64,000 bases of DNA from Saccharum officinarum. Lineage: Eukaryota > Streptophyta > Magnoliopsida > Poales > Poaceae. Made by a program: the position numbers and the translations under genes. The DNA lies in the NCBI GenBank assembly GCA_020631735.1, contig CM036199.1:23601553-23665552 (forward strand). Reading direction: 5' to 3'. Positions within the stretch are counted from its first letter, which is position 1; each line of letters starts with the position of its first letter. Shown one piece after another: positions 49,676 through 62,100 of this stretch. The notes beneath the pieces were generated by a model, which saw only the letters and a list, made by a program, of their open reading frames with translations, did not search any database and was not told the DNA's origin.

Positions 49676-50150
49676 GGGCATGTTTAGGGCCTGTTTAGAT
49701 GCAAAAAGTTTGGTAAAATAGACACCGTTGCGTTTTCGTTGTTATTTGGTAATTAGTGTCCAATCATAGTCTAATTAGGTTTAAAAGATTCGTCTCGTGG
49801 ATTTCGTCTAAACTGTGTAATTAGTTTTATTTTTTATTTATATTTAATACTTCATGCATGCGTCCAAAAATTCGATGTGACGGGAATGTGAAAAATTTTG
49901 CAAAATTCTTGGGGAACTAAACTGGGCCTTAGTTGCTCATGCAACCAAAAAAGTTTGCACCGTACCTGTCACATCGAATCTTGCGGCACATGCATGGAGT
50001 ACTAAATGTAGACGAAAGAAAAAACTAATTACACAGTTTAGTTGTAAATCACGAGACAAATCTTTTGAGCCTAATTAGTCCATGATTAGACACAAATTGT
50101 TAAATAAAACGAAAAGTACTACAGTATCCGAACTCAAACTTTTTCACCAA
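49676..50150. mobile_element. GTTTAGTTGC-family MITE split by another MITE
   Basis: The left end GGGCATGTTTA is at 49676-49686 and the element continues GTTGCTCATGCAACC at 49932. A family member (49687-49928) sits between. The right end, near CTTTTTCACCAAGGCC, is worn. Confidence 0.78.
49687..49928. mobile_element. Nested GTTTAGTTCC-family MITE
   Basis: 242 bp, ends GGGCCTGTTTAGATGC and GGGAACTAAACTGGGCC, flanked by TTA at 49684-49686 and 49929-49931. The target TTA is inside the left terminal repeat of the host MITE. Confidence 0.87.
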
Positions 50151-50394
50151 GGCCGCGTTCACTTCCCCCTCCCAACCCAAAATATTTCCTCTTACACACA
50201 TCACATCAAATCTTTCGACGCATGCATGGAGCATTAAACGTAGGTAAAAAAGATAACTAATTGCATAGTTTGTCTGTAAAGTTTGAAACGAATCTTTTGA
50301 GTCTAATTAATCCATAGTTAGACAAATTTTACCAAATAACAACGAAAAATGCTACAGTAACTTTTCAGCTACTTTTCGCGAAGTGAACACACCC
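50151..50394. mobile_element. GTTCACTTCC-ended member of the same MITE family
   Basis: Ends GGCCGCGTTCACTTCCCC and GCGAAGTGAACACACCCC; core CACATCAAATCTTTCGACG and ACGAATCTTTTGAGTCTAAT. Confidence 0.78.
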
Positions 50395-50528
50395 CAACTA
50401 CACAACCCCTAAGTCACATGGACTGACGGTTCGAGTCGACCAAAAGACTACGGTGCTCTTTGATCCCATCCGATTTTAAGAATCAAACAATCCTAACCGC
50501 TTTATTGAATTTTAGGATTTTAAAAATA

Positions 50529-51236
50529 GAAAAAGTTTAATTGACCCCTCAATTATTGGGGTGATCTAGTTTACCCCCTCAACTATGAAACGGTCTAATT
50601 TACCCCCTGAACTTTGCAAAACCGGCCAAATCACCACCTCGAGCGGTTTTGGACGGTGGTTTGCTACAGTAACAATAATTTTGCTACAGTAACAGTGTTT
50701 TGTCCTTTTTCTTTTTTATTTATTTCGTCTGAATCTTTGAAAAATCATAGTAAATCACAAAAAAATCACAAAATGAAAAATTCAATTTTGTTAGACTCCA
50801 CATGAGTAGATCTACACAGTGAATATATAATATAGTATGCTTTAGTACAAAGTTTTTGCTGTAATTTTTAATCTTTTTTCTGTAATTAATTTGAATAATT
50901 CATACAACAAAAACTTTGTACTAAAGCATACTATATTATATATTTACTGTGTAGATATACTCATGTGGAGTCCAACAAAATTGAATTTTTCATTTTATGA
51001 TTTTTTTGTGATTTACTATGATTTTTCAAAGATTCAGACGAAATAAATAAAAAGAAAAGGACAAAACTATTGTTACTGTAGCAAAACCGTTGTTACTGTA
51101 GCAAAACCACCGTCCAAACCCGCTCGAGGGGTGATTTGTCCGGTTTTGCAGAGTTCAGGGGGTAAATTAGACCGTTTCATAGTTCAGGGGTAAACTAGAC
51201 CACCCCCAATAGTTGGGGGGTCAATTAGACTTTTTC
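50529..51236. mobile_element. Foldback element, 708 bp near-perfect palindrome
   Basis: The left half (GAAAAAGTTTAATTGACCCC, ATGAAACGGTCTAATTTACC, AAACACTGTTACTGTAGCAA inverted) is mirrored along its whole length by the right half, with arms of about 340 bp meeting near 50880 around a short AT-rich loop. GTTACTGTAGCAAAAC is duplicated in each arm. No coding sequence. Confidence 0.85.
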
Positions 51237-51551
51237 CTTTCAAAAATCTAGGGTTATTTGGATCCCTTCAATTAAAGGAATTGAAATCTACATAATAATT
51301 AGGCTAAATGGCCTGAAATTTGACATTCCACTACTTTTCAAAGTTCGCATATAAGCCTATCTCAAATTCATAGGGTGAGAGATGAAAATTAATTCTATAG
51401 ATCACAATTCCATGATTCTATTTTACAACATATAACACGCTCTTCAACTCACTCCCCTACATTAGAAATGCAACACATAAGTATCTCTTTCATATAGCCA
51501 ACGATAATATATAAATATAATTCATATTCAACCATATTAGTTTAATTAATA
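51237..51551. other. Intergenic DNA
   Basis: Nothing recognised. Confidence 0.4.
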
Positions 51552-51806
51552 CTCCCTCTGTCAAAAAAAGAGTCATTCTCGCTTCTTAAAAAGTCAACAA
51601 CTTTTAACTTTAGACAAATATATTTAACAAAATATTAATATTTATGGTATATAATTAACATCATTACGCAGATCGTTGAATATACTTTCATAATAAATTT
51701 ATTTTGATATATAAATGTTGCACGTATTTTCTACGAACCTAGTTATAGTTGAAAAAGTTTGACCAGCACAATTCCCATAGCAACTCTTTTTCTGGGACGA
51801 ATGGAG
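51552..51806. mobile_element. Stowaway MITE
   Basis: 255 bp, ends CTCCCTCTGTCAAAAAAAGA and CTTTTTCTGGGACGAATGGAG, TA on both sides. Confidence 0.8.
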
Positions 51807-52923
51807 TACATGTTTAATTATAATTAATAAAATAAATTCAATTTCAATGATCCAAACGGGACGGAGTTAAAATCCTGATAAAATCTAGTAGAGGGTTTAG
51901 ATAAGGCTGTAGGATTTCAGATTTTTTTTAACCCGGATTCCTAGAATCTGGAGGATTCAAACAGGACCGACAGCGATGCGGCGATCTCGTGCATGGAACG
52001 AGCCCGGGGACAGACGCACGGGTGACGGTGATGCAAACATGCCCGGTAAATAACCAAACGATGCGGCCTTTGGACTCGCGGTGGTTTCTGCTTCGCTGCA
52101 GCAAAGCCGCTATTCGTTCATTAGTTCATTCGTTTGCCGTAGACGAAGCCGGCCGGCTCCTTCCTTCGTCAAGGCACGTGTGACGCAGGCATTACCGTAA
52201 CAGCCACGGTAATTACGCAGGCCTTAATTTCGGTTCATCTTCTTCATCTTTTTTTTTTGACTGTCCTCTCCAGGCAGCTGCTATCGACGGATCGTTGTCG
52301 TTGACGACTAGGTGCAATGGAAACGCCTTTGGCTTTGCGCAGCGACAGCGAGGATTCCCCCAACCATGCGAACCAGTCAGTCCTGACGTCCTGTGTCTGG
52401 CCAAAGCCCAGAGAGGCAAAAGCTTGATTCGTGAGGAGGAACCCCGGCCCGGCCCGGCCCGCACCGTCCCGGCCTCGCTCTGCAAGACGAGTCTCTTTTT
52501 TGGGTGAAAGGAACTGCAAGACGGGTTGACGACGTGATTCTCCCAAGTCCCAACTTACCTCACCCTGCACCTCGTGTCACTTTCATTTTTCATAGCATGA
52601 TGCGGTGTCTAAAAAAAGCTGAACCATGCGCTCCGCGGATGGTTGGTCTTGTTCACGTCGCTTTGATCAGGTGTCGACTAGCTGTGGCCTGTGGATCCAA
52701 ACTTGTACTGTACACGATAATTCACCTTGTTCAATCGTCACCCATTGACTACTAACCCAGCATCGTACCCGCAACGGTGCATTTTGAGAGAATGCATGTA
52801 GACATGTAGTGGCCTCGCCAGTTTCCCCATTCAAGCCCGGTTCAGATTTCCAACAATCGGACGGACGATAGACAGACTAGCTGGCGAAACATTCAAACGA
52901 ATCTCCATGATCACAAACTACAG
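51807..52923. other. Intergenic DNA, nothing recognised
   Basis: Small ORFs (51989-52183, 52213-52570) have no domains or start context. Confidence 0.45.
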
Positions 52924-53009
52924 CCTGCTCACTTGTCAGCCAAATCAGCCAGCCATTCAGCAGTGTTTTTCTCTCACAAAAACCAGCCAGATTTCAGCCC
53001 AAGCGAACA
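52924..53009. mobile_element. Short MITE of the GTTCGCTT family
   Basis: Ends CCTGCTCACTTGTCAGCC and TTCAGCCCAAGCGAACAG; internal TTTTTCTCTCACAAAAACC. It lies about 130 bp beyond the RUS2 stop codon, probably in or near its 3' UTR. Confidence 0.7.
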
Positions 53010-53136
53010 GATTATACAATCAATACAGGTGGCACAAGGGGCCAACGGACTGGACACGCCGAAAAAAAATGTTCTAATAAGAACAACCAAAACTCTGTGA
53101 CACTTGGCCAGCTCATCTCTCTGTAACTAGAAAGAG

Positions 53137-56100
53137 TTACACTACACTGTGCAGTGCGCACATACGGTCTTGCGACTTCTGAGACTTTGCAAATGCAACT
53201 CGACTACCGTTCCCATCCAAAAACTGATCTGTGTACCACCCTCTACTCCTAACTTCTGATACAAAAGCGGGGAAGACCCTCTTCGTCTTCTCATAGGCTT
53301 CATTCAGAACCGCGTCACGCGAACCGATGCCTGACCTCTCCATCTCTGAAGCAAATGCGGCGACCAGCCACCCCCTCAACGCGTCCTCTCCGCTCGCACT
53401 TTGCTCAAGAACCATGTATGTCTTGTTGCTTTTTTGTGTAAGCAAAAACTTCTCGTCTGGGAAAGTTGCCCTCAGCTGTTCGACAAGGCACGGACTCAAG
53501 ACTCTGTGGAGTGGTTGTCCGATCTTCACACTTCCAGCTTCTTCTATAACTCGGCTAGGAAACAGAAGATCTTCTCTGTATCTTAGCTCAGCTGGGCTAG
53601 AAACCTTTCCGCTCTGTAGTGCAGACAAGTATTACTACCGTAACTGGACTAAATAAGAAGGTTGCAGTAATAGATCAAAGATACCAAACCTTAATAAAGT
53701 CAGCCACAATCATTGCTGTTCTTTGTGGATTGAGTGTGTTTACAGGAGTTGCTCTCATCTCTTGGACAACTCCGTATATATGCACTGCAGAAAGTAACGG
53801 GCCTGCAATTAACTGATGAAAATGGCAAGGCCGTTAGAAGCTTGTGTCAATATAAGGTTCATAATTGTAATAGCAGACAAACTCGCATTAACATAAGGTT
53901 CTTCAGCATTATAGCAGGTTCAGATGATATGCAAGAATTGAATGCAAAGTGGGACCAAAAAAAATTTTAAAATAACCTTAAAAAATGCATTCTCTGTTGT
54001 TGTTCTATGCAGTAACTTCACAACAAGTAAATTAGTCAGTTACTAGGTAAACACCAAAAATTTTTGTTGTATCCGGTTTAGCTGAATTTACATTGAGAAG
54101 CACAAAAACACCAATAAAAGTATGTTATATAGAGTGGATTGCATATTTACAATATGAATAAGAACTAGAAATTACTAAATGCATGATTTCTTCTTGCCCT
54201 AAAAAGACTATACTTTCCTCATGTGCAGAAAAATCCAACAAAAACTATTTACTAAGATCTCCATCATCCCAGCTTGCATTCATGCTAATAGCAGGTATGT
54301 TGCATCAAAAACAAACAGCAGGTATGTGGAATATAGTTCATCGTGCCACAAAATACATTTAATGCTCTGGGTGAGCTGCATAGCATGTCTATAACATAAA
54401 TGATGCACTACTGACCTAATAACTTGTTTTGAGTATTGTAACACGTCCCCAGGGTTGGGGAGGTGTAGGGCGGCGGCTATGGTGGGGGGGGGGGGGGGGT
54501 GGCGCACAGGGGGAGAGAGGGAGAGGGTGCAGGCGTTGGAGAGCTGAGGGATAAGCCAAAAGGCTCTTTTCTTTCTTGAATTGCAATGAGTACAATACCC
54601 CTATATTTATAGTCCATAATGGACTTGTATCTCAAGCAACTACGGGAAATATCCTTATAGATTGGATTCCCCTTTCCTAAACCAACTCAATCACCTAATT
54701 TATTTGTATTCCTTTATTTATAATTTCTTCCGGAGAAAGAAAACGTCGTGTCGTCGCCGCTGCTGCCGCCGGCGCTGGCCTAGGGCGCCTGGGGCGCGCC
54801 CCCCTGCTGGGCCCTGGCTGGGCCATCGCCCTTGGGCTGGGTAGCCCCTATTAGGCGCATGACATCACCCCCGCCTTTTCCAGTCAGCGCGTCCTCGCGC
54901 TGAAACTGAGTCGGCCGCCTGGTTCCCCAAGGTATTTCCTCGATTTGGATGAGGAAGCACCCAAGGACGTTATGGGCCTGCCTGAAGTCGTCGTCGATTG
55001 GAGCGAAGGTGAAGCAGTAGTGACAGGAACCGAAGTAGCCAGAGACAGAGTAGGCGTGCGCCGTCGCGTCCTTCAGAAGTCCATGTACGTGGTATGCTGC
55101 AGCCAAAGCAGCGCCTGGGAGAATTCCCGTGTCATAGTCGGCTGAAGAGATGGGCGGGTGTCCCTGAGCGTGTTGCCTGCTGATGTAGATGTCTCCAACG
55201 GTGAGGAATGGCTGCCCGTTGTTGTGGAAGAAGGGCACTGTTGTCGATGGAGGTGTACGGTGTGGCCAATCCTCTATCAAAAGGATGCTGGCCGAAGTTG
55301 CTGTGCGGGGGCCGATTGCTAGGGGGTGAGGGGTTGTTGTTCCCAGCGGTTCCATCAAGTCCTGTAACAAGGGAGAAGACACCTGCATGTAGTAGCGGTC
55401 ATCGTTGTTGATGAGGCCGTGTTGGAGCGTCCAAGCTAGTGCCGCTGCATGGTCTTCAACGGTGGTGTAGGTGATCTGGAGTTCGCAGTCATCCGTGACG
55501 GCCAGGTGGAGCTGCGGGAGAGAGCCGGTGTCGGTGGTGTCGCCGGAGTACATGGTCGTTCTGGTGTTGTAGTTGACCAGTGGGAGGAGGTCCCTCGCCG
55601 GGGTGTGGTGGCCTGCCGAAGCTGCTGTAGGAGGGGGTGTTGCAGAACCGCGATCTATCTTACCCGATGTGGCGTCAACGTCCCGCTCAGTTGTGTGGTC
55701 GGGGTCGGCGTTGAAGTCGGGGATGGCTTGCGGGGCGTTGCTAGTGATGTCGAGGCTGGGGGGTGCTCCGATCTTGTTGTCGATGTGTGGAGGAAGCGGC
55801 ATTGGTGGAGAGACATAAGATGCTGGATCCGCTACGAGAGAAAGTGGAGCTGAGGTGTGATCCATCTTTCCTGTCGGTGCGGCTCTAGCCCGCTGTTGTG
55901 CATGGCGATTTTGGGATTAGTGCTGCCGTTGGTGTTGGAGATGTCACTTGCGGAGGCGGCTGTTGTAGTCTCCTGGTGCTCCTGGTTGTCGGCCAGGGAT
56001 ACAGCCGGCACCATTGCCCAGTTCATGATGTCGGAAGGCAGTGATGGTGGTGCCGCACGTGGTGCTCTCCTGATTGGAGGAGTCGGTGGGGTGACGACGG

Positions 56101-59100
56101 TCGCCGGGGTGCGTCGTGGCTGAACGGTGGTGAAGGTGATTGGTTGTCTGTTGTGGTAGTATTGGAGCTCCATGGTGGTGAAGTCCCACGTCAGGCGTCC
56201 AAGGCTAGCCTACCATGGTGTGCCCAACATGATGTCGATGTCGTTGCTGATGTCGAATAGGAAGGCCTCGATCTGGGGCGTCTCTGCATCAATGTGGAGT
56301 AGGACGTTGAAGGATGCCGCCCAGCACGACACTTTGGTGCTGCTGCCAACGAGGATTGTGTTGTTGATGCGTTGTTCGAGGCGGCCGATGAGACGAGCGG
56401 AGTTGATGATGTTGTGCGTGGAGCCCGTGTTGACGAGGATGTGGACGCCTGTGCCGGACACCACCCCCGTCAGGTACATGGGTGGGCGGCCCTGGACCGG
56501 GGATTGGTCAGTTCCAATCATCATGTTGTTGACGTTGGTGTCGTCGTTGTCGTTGTTGTTGTTGGCGAAGTTGTCGGTGTAGTCGTTCACGGTGCTGGTG
56601 TGCCGAATTTGTTGATCTTCAGGTACGTGATGCATCTGCTGTGGTGGTGTAGGAGAAGGCGCCTGTTGCGCCGACTATCGTGGTGGAGGTGGGGGCGTCT
56701 CCTTCGCTGGAAGCCAGAAGGCCGGCTGTAGAAGTCGGTGGCCGGTCGTGGCTGTCTGGACACCCTCGGGGCTGGCTGGGTGCCGGCCAAGCAGGGGAAG
56801 GCATGGCAGCAGCGGTGGCTGCGGTGCTGGTGGTGCTGCGAGCAAGGTTTTTGATACCTTTATGATGATCTCCGGGGTGCCGGATGGGTGGTGATCCTCC
56901 ATGTTGCTGTTGAAGAAGGATTTATCGGTGGAGATCAGGACGTGCTGGGTCTCCTCCTCGTGGTGGAGGTGTTCATCTAGTGTAACACCCTAAATTTTTC
57001 ATAATTACAAATTAGTTAAATATGATTTATTTGTGTAATTGAGTGTGCATTTAAATATAGGGAATAATAAATTTTTGTGAAATTAAAATTAATCATAAGG
57101 TTAGCAACTTGTTTTTGCACTCATGCTGTTGCATTATATTTTGTGTGATGACTGGTTTTATTCAAATGCCAAAAGGATTTAAAAATCTCTTGAAATTGGA
57201 TTTGGAAAATCAATTTAGGAAAATAAAAAGGGATTCCTATTCATTTTTCCCCCTCTCCCTCCATTTCGGCCCGTTGGCCGTTTTTCTTTGGCCCGCCCGC
57301 ATCTTCCCCTCTCCCTCCTTTCTCCCTTGTTGGGCCGGCCCGTCAGCGCTGGCTAACCGCCGCTGCCGCTCTCTCCCGGTTTTTCCCTCTGCGGCTGACC
57401 GCCCGGGCCCGCTTGTCGGCACCTCCTCCAACCTCCCGCTAGACTCGGACGCGCGCGGCCGAGGCGAAACCACCGCTGCCCCACGTTCGCTCCTCCCATC
57501 GTGGGAGCGTCTCCCCGCGCCTGGCCCTTTTAAATGGAAGCCGCACCCGACGCCGCTCCCTCTGCTGCCCTCTTTGCTCCAATCCCGCTTGCGAGCGTCG
57601 CAACCGCAGCACCGCAAAATTGCCGGAGTCGCCGTCCGCTCCTCCGCGTCGCCATCGTCTTCGAGCCGCCCCCGTCTCAGTTATACCGCTCGGTGAGCTT
57701 CCCCATGGTCTCCTCTGTCTCCCCATGCTTCCCTTTTCTAGTTTGGTAGCCTATAGGGCCGTTTTACGCGAGCTCCTCCGCGGCCGGCCATGGCGGGTGC
57801 CCCTCGGGTCTTTCTCCGGCCGCGCTAAAGACCTAAGCATGATCGCCTTGTTCCCCTCTCTCTCTCGGTGCCTTCAATTTGGTGAGTCATGGTCTCTAGG
57901 GCCAGTTTCGCGAGCTCCGGCGAGCTCTCCCCACGGCCATCCATGGCGAGCCCATGCGAGGCCTTCACCGCCTGTGTAGATGCGCTCTATCGAGGTCGCC
58001 TCTCTCTCCTCTTTCTTCCTATGCCCGCGGAGTTGAAAATAGTGCACTGTAGCGCTCGATTGAGCAACGCCGGCGAGCTCTTGTCGCCATCCATGGCAAA
58101 GCCGCCGTCTTCCCTCCCAACTCCGGCCAGTCGCCGGCCAATCTCTCCCTTCTTACCTCTTTTCATTTAATTGTGGCCGTCCAAATCAAATCCAAAGGCC
58201 ACGAACAATCCATACCCCTTCGCGGGTTCTTTTTCTAAAACAGCCCCTCGGTTTCTGGCATATCTAACCCGCCGTCCTTGGCGTATTCCCGAAATACGCA
58301 TTCCCATTTTGAAGACGTAGTTTCTTCGGTTTAAATGAAAAATACGTTTCCAGATTAATTACATATTTGCCACTGCAGTAAAACACTTATAAAATCGTCG
58401 TTTTAGCTCCGATTTGACCCGTTCAACTTGCGTTAGTTTCGTAATTTCATGATCTACGCAATAGTGCTACTGTTAGACCTATTAGGAGCTTTTGAATTTC
58501 TCGATTAAGTCTAGTTTAATAGTTAGCTTTTGGAACCGTAAATAGCTCATAACTTGTGCGTTGTAACTCCGTTTTTCGTGCAATTCGCGTCGTTGTGATC
58601 GTAGCGAGACGTAGATGATTTTGGTAAACATTTTATACAGTTTTATTTATTGTTGGTGTACTGTTCTAATCGTAGTCATGTTTTGCTTGTATGTCTGCTC
58701 TGGAATGCGTGTTGTACTTTGTGTCGTTCGAGTTCAGACGGTGAGGAGTACTTTGAGAATCCGGACACATACGAGGAGCAGCAGGACCAGCAGCAGTTTG
58801 TGAACCAAGGCAAGTATAGCATGGGCCTACCTTGATGTCCTATTCATTATATAATATACTCATTATGCATGTGTCTAATATTGCTCGACTATAAGGACTT
58901 CCTAGCTAATTGATGACCTGTACCTTGATTCTTATGGGATTATTTGCATATGGGTAGAATGCTAGTGCTTTAACTAAACATGATCTACACTATGACTGAT
59001 GGAACCAATGGATAAACATGATGGTAACAGTGGAACTATAGGGTAAAGGTGCAGATGATGTTGATCATGTTGCCCTAAACGCTCCGTAAGGACTTATCTG

Positions 59101-62100
59101 TAGGGCAAAAGCTGGGACATACAGTGCAACCGTGAGAGTTATATGGCTCTGACTTTAGCTCAGTAATAGGATCTTTTCTAGCTTGTTAGAGGTTACCCGA
59201 AAGGGCGCAAGAGGGGCTTGCCACTTTGGGTATAGAACTGCCTCTGTTCTGATGTGTATAGCCTGCGGGAATTGTGCCATCGAAAGGGGGTTCTCTATAT
59301 CTGCCTGCCGAGGAAACCTCGCGGCCCTAACTTGTTAGAAGAGGCCTATGAAAGGCTTCATAGTGTACCCTGCCTACTCACCTTGGGAGTGTTAGGAGGT
59401 CGACGGGCCCCGGGCATATGGGCAACACGACTCACGGGTAAAGATGCACAACCTCTGCAAAGTGTTAAAACTGTTCTAACAGCCGTGTTCACGGTCACGA
59501 GCGGCCCGGAAAACTCACATAATAAATGGTTACTTGACATATGGATGACTTATGACGATGATGATGAGATTATACTGATGCTCAATTACTCCTTAATTCT
59601 AGTAGGTGATCATGTGGGTTAAACGGGAGCTTAAGCATAACTTAATAATAATTAATAAGAAAATGTTGATCTATTAAAAGTGCTAACTGCAGTTAACCGT
59701 GTCTATCCTTTTTGAGCCTCATGAATTCTCATACTATACTTGCGGAGTACGAGTGTACTCACACTTGTTATTATTTTATTTTTTGGATAAAAATTCCGGA
59801 TGGGTAACAGATGACAGTTTCTACGATGATTTCCCTGAAGAATTCTAGGTTTGGGTCAACCAGTCGGCCTTCCCCGTGGAGCAGATACTTCGTTCGAGAG
59901 TGTTATTTACTTTTCCGCTTGTTGTGTTAAGAACTACGTGATGTAATATCGTGATGTATGTACATAGTGATGATACTTCTGTTAATTTGTCGGCTTATGT
60001 GTGCGACTATTCCTGGGGCGCACATAAGATTTATGCACTCTATATTGTCCTTTAATTGGAGTGTGACATCTAGGTTGGGGCGTGGGTGCTCGTCATTGTG
60101 GCGAACGTCGTTGTCTCCCGTCTTGGTGGCGAGGTGGCCGTGGAGATGGCCGGCAGTGACGTGGCGAGCTGCGTCTTCGCTGCGAGGTGCAGTCGGCAGC
60201 AAGGGTTTGGCGGCGTCGGGCAGCAGCGGGCTGCTGCTGTTGTTGGCGGCGATGGCAGCCCCGAGATTGATGATCGGATCATCATCGGGCGGCAGCGGGC
60301 TGCTGCTGTTGTTGGTGATGCTGGTGCCTCCGTAGCCGCATGCTTTCTCGAAGGCGAGCAGGCGTGCGTCCAGTTCGGCGAGCTCGTTGGCGAGGTCGAC
60401 GTCGAAGTTCTGGGTCAGCTGTTGCACGTTGGTGGTGGTGGCAGCCATTGCAGGATCAGACCGGTCTCCTGATACCAGATGTAACACGTCCCCAGGGTTG
60501 GGGAGGGGTGTAGGGCGGCGGCTATGGTGGGGGGGCTGGCGGCTAGGGTTAGGGGGGTGGTGGTGGCGCACAGGGGGAGAGAGGGAGAGGGTGTAGGCGC
60601 TGGAGAGCTGAGGGATAAGCCAAAAGGCTCTTTTCTTTCTTGATTTGCAATGAGTACAATACCCCTATATTTATAGTCCATAATGGACTTGTATCTCAAG
60701 CAACTACGGGAAATATCCTTATAGATTGGATTCCCCTTTCCTAAACCAACTCAATCGCCTAATTTATTTGTATTCCTTTATTTATAATTTCTTCCGGAGA
60801 AAGGAAACGTCGTGTCGCCGCCGCTGCTGCCGCCGGCGCTGACCTAGGGCGCCTGGGGCGCGCCCCCTGCTGGGCCCTGGCTGGGCCATCGCCCTTGGGC
60901 TGGGTAGCCCCTATTAGGCGCATGACAAGTATACTCCGTATTTGATTTTGGAACATGGAAGTCCGTAAAGCACTGGACAATGGTAGACAAAGTTTTCCAG
61001 GATAACATAAGCACAAAGTTCATATAACTCTACGCTGGCATGCTGTCATATGGTTGCATTTGCAATGCATGTCAGGTGCACATTTTCACTATGTATATTT
61101 GCCTGATGATAAGAGGGTAATGGTCTAATGGAACAGCTGTAAAGATAGAAAAGACGATGACATGTAGTCCTGTAAATATGTACCTTCCCTTGAGTTGTTG
61201 AACAAACAGTAGATGCCAATCCAATTCCAGCTCCTATTCCCATGACATTGAAAAGTGTTGAGATGGCTTCCCCTTTAGCAAATAAATCACTAAGGTTGCC
61301 TTCTTTAGCAAAAGAAGAGTAAATTGGAAGCCTTGTTGCTCTTGCTGCAACAACAGCCATTCCCTGCAATAAAAAGTAATGATCATTTAATATTGCAGCT
61401 CGATTTTCAGGCAGAAAGACTAGGACAAATACATTGTCATTACAATGTTACCATTCTGTATGTTTTTCTGAGACTATGTTAAGGGAAACATTTCTTACTT
61501 GTTCATAAATACTAAAACACAACTGTGCATGCAAAATAAAAATAGAAGATTATATATATCAATATTCTGTAATCTAAAGGGTGCAATGCCAGTTAGAAAG
61601 GCCACCTTTGCAAAATTTCCCAAGCCAGCTACTTCAAGGAAAAGTTGTGGGCACAGCGGTGAAACGACTTCCAAGGCAGTGCCAAGATCATAGAGAACAT
61701 CAGCTGTCAAAACACAGCAATAGGCATGAATAATAGGGAAAATGGCATTAGAAGAAAAAAAAAGTTGTCGACACAATGGTGAAATGACTTCCAAGGCAGC
61801 AGCAAGATCATAAAGAACATCAGCTGTCAAACCACAAAAATAAGCATGAATAGCGTAATCTAGACTCTAGAGAAATAGCAATAGAAAAGGAAAAAAACGC
61901 AAAAGTATCGTGATAAGCACAAGAACAGAAATATCAGAAAAGAGGTGATAAGATTCATATCATCATTCCTCACCAAGTATCCTCCAACTCTTTGGTTCGG
62001 AATCCATTCTTGCCCCCATGCTACTACAAATGAGCTTTCCTGCGTGCTGCATTCCATCTTTTAGAATCTGAAATGGATAGATAAAATCAGCCAATATGTT

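Larger units (their letters stand above)
54437..60927 (-). mobile_element. Non-autonomous Ty3-like LTR retrotransposon in RUS2 intron 7
   Basis: LTRs at 54437-54864 and 60480-60927, with exact 5-bp target copies AGTAT at 54432-54436 and 60928-60932. Read on the minus strand, the 5' LTR is the right one: just inside is TGGTATCAGGAG, a primer site for initiator tRNA-Met, and before the left LTR is the purine tract AAAAGGCGGGGGTGA. The interior has a gag-like ORF, a protease-like domain and an ORF of unknown function, but no reverse transcriptase, RNase H or integrase. By eye the LTRs differ at about seven bases in some 410 aligned, plus an indel in the G-rich part, so insertion was fairly recent. 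A solo LTR (56981-60068) interrupts the gag region. Confidence 0.9.

Noticed and set aside
57109..57749. 195-residue ORF and overlapping ORFs as a host gene
   Set aside because: They lie in the early part of a solo LTR with exact target copies; composition fits Tekay-type LTRs.
61495..61830. A separate small gene from the exon 6 region
   Set aside because: It is RUS2 exon 6 with its duplicated copy, read into the next intron.
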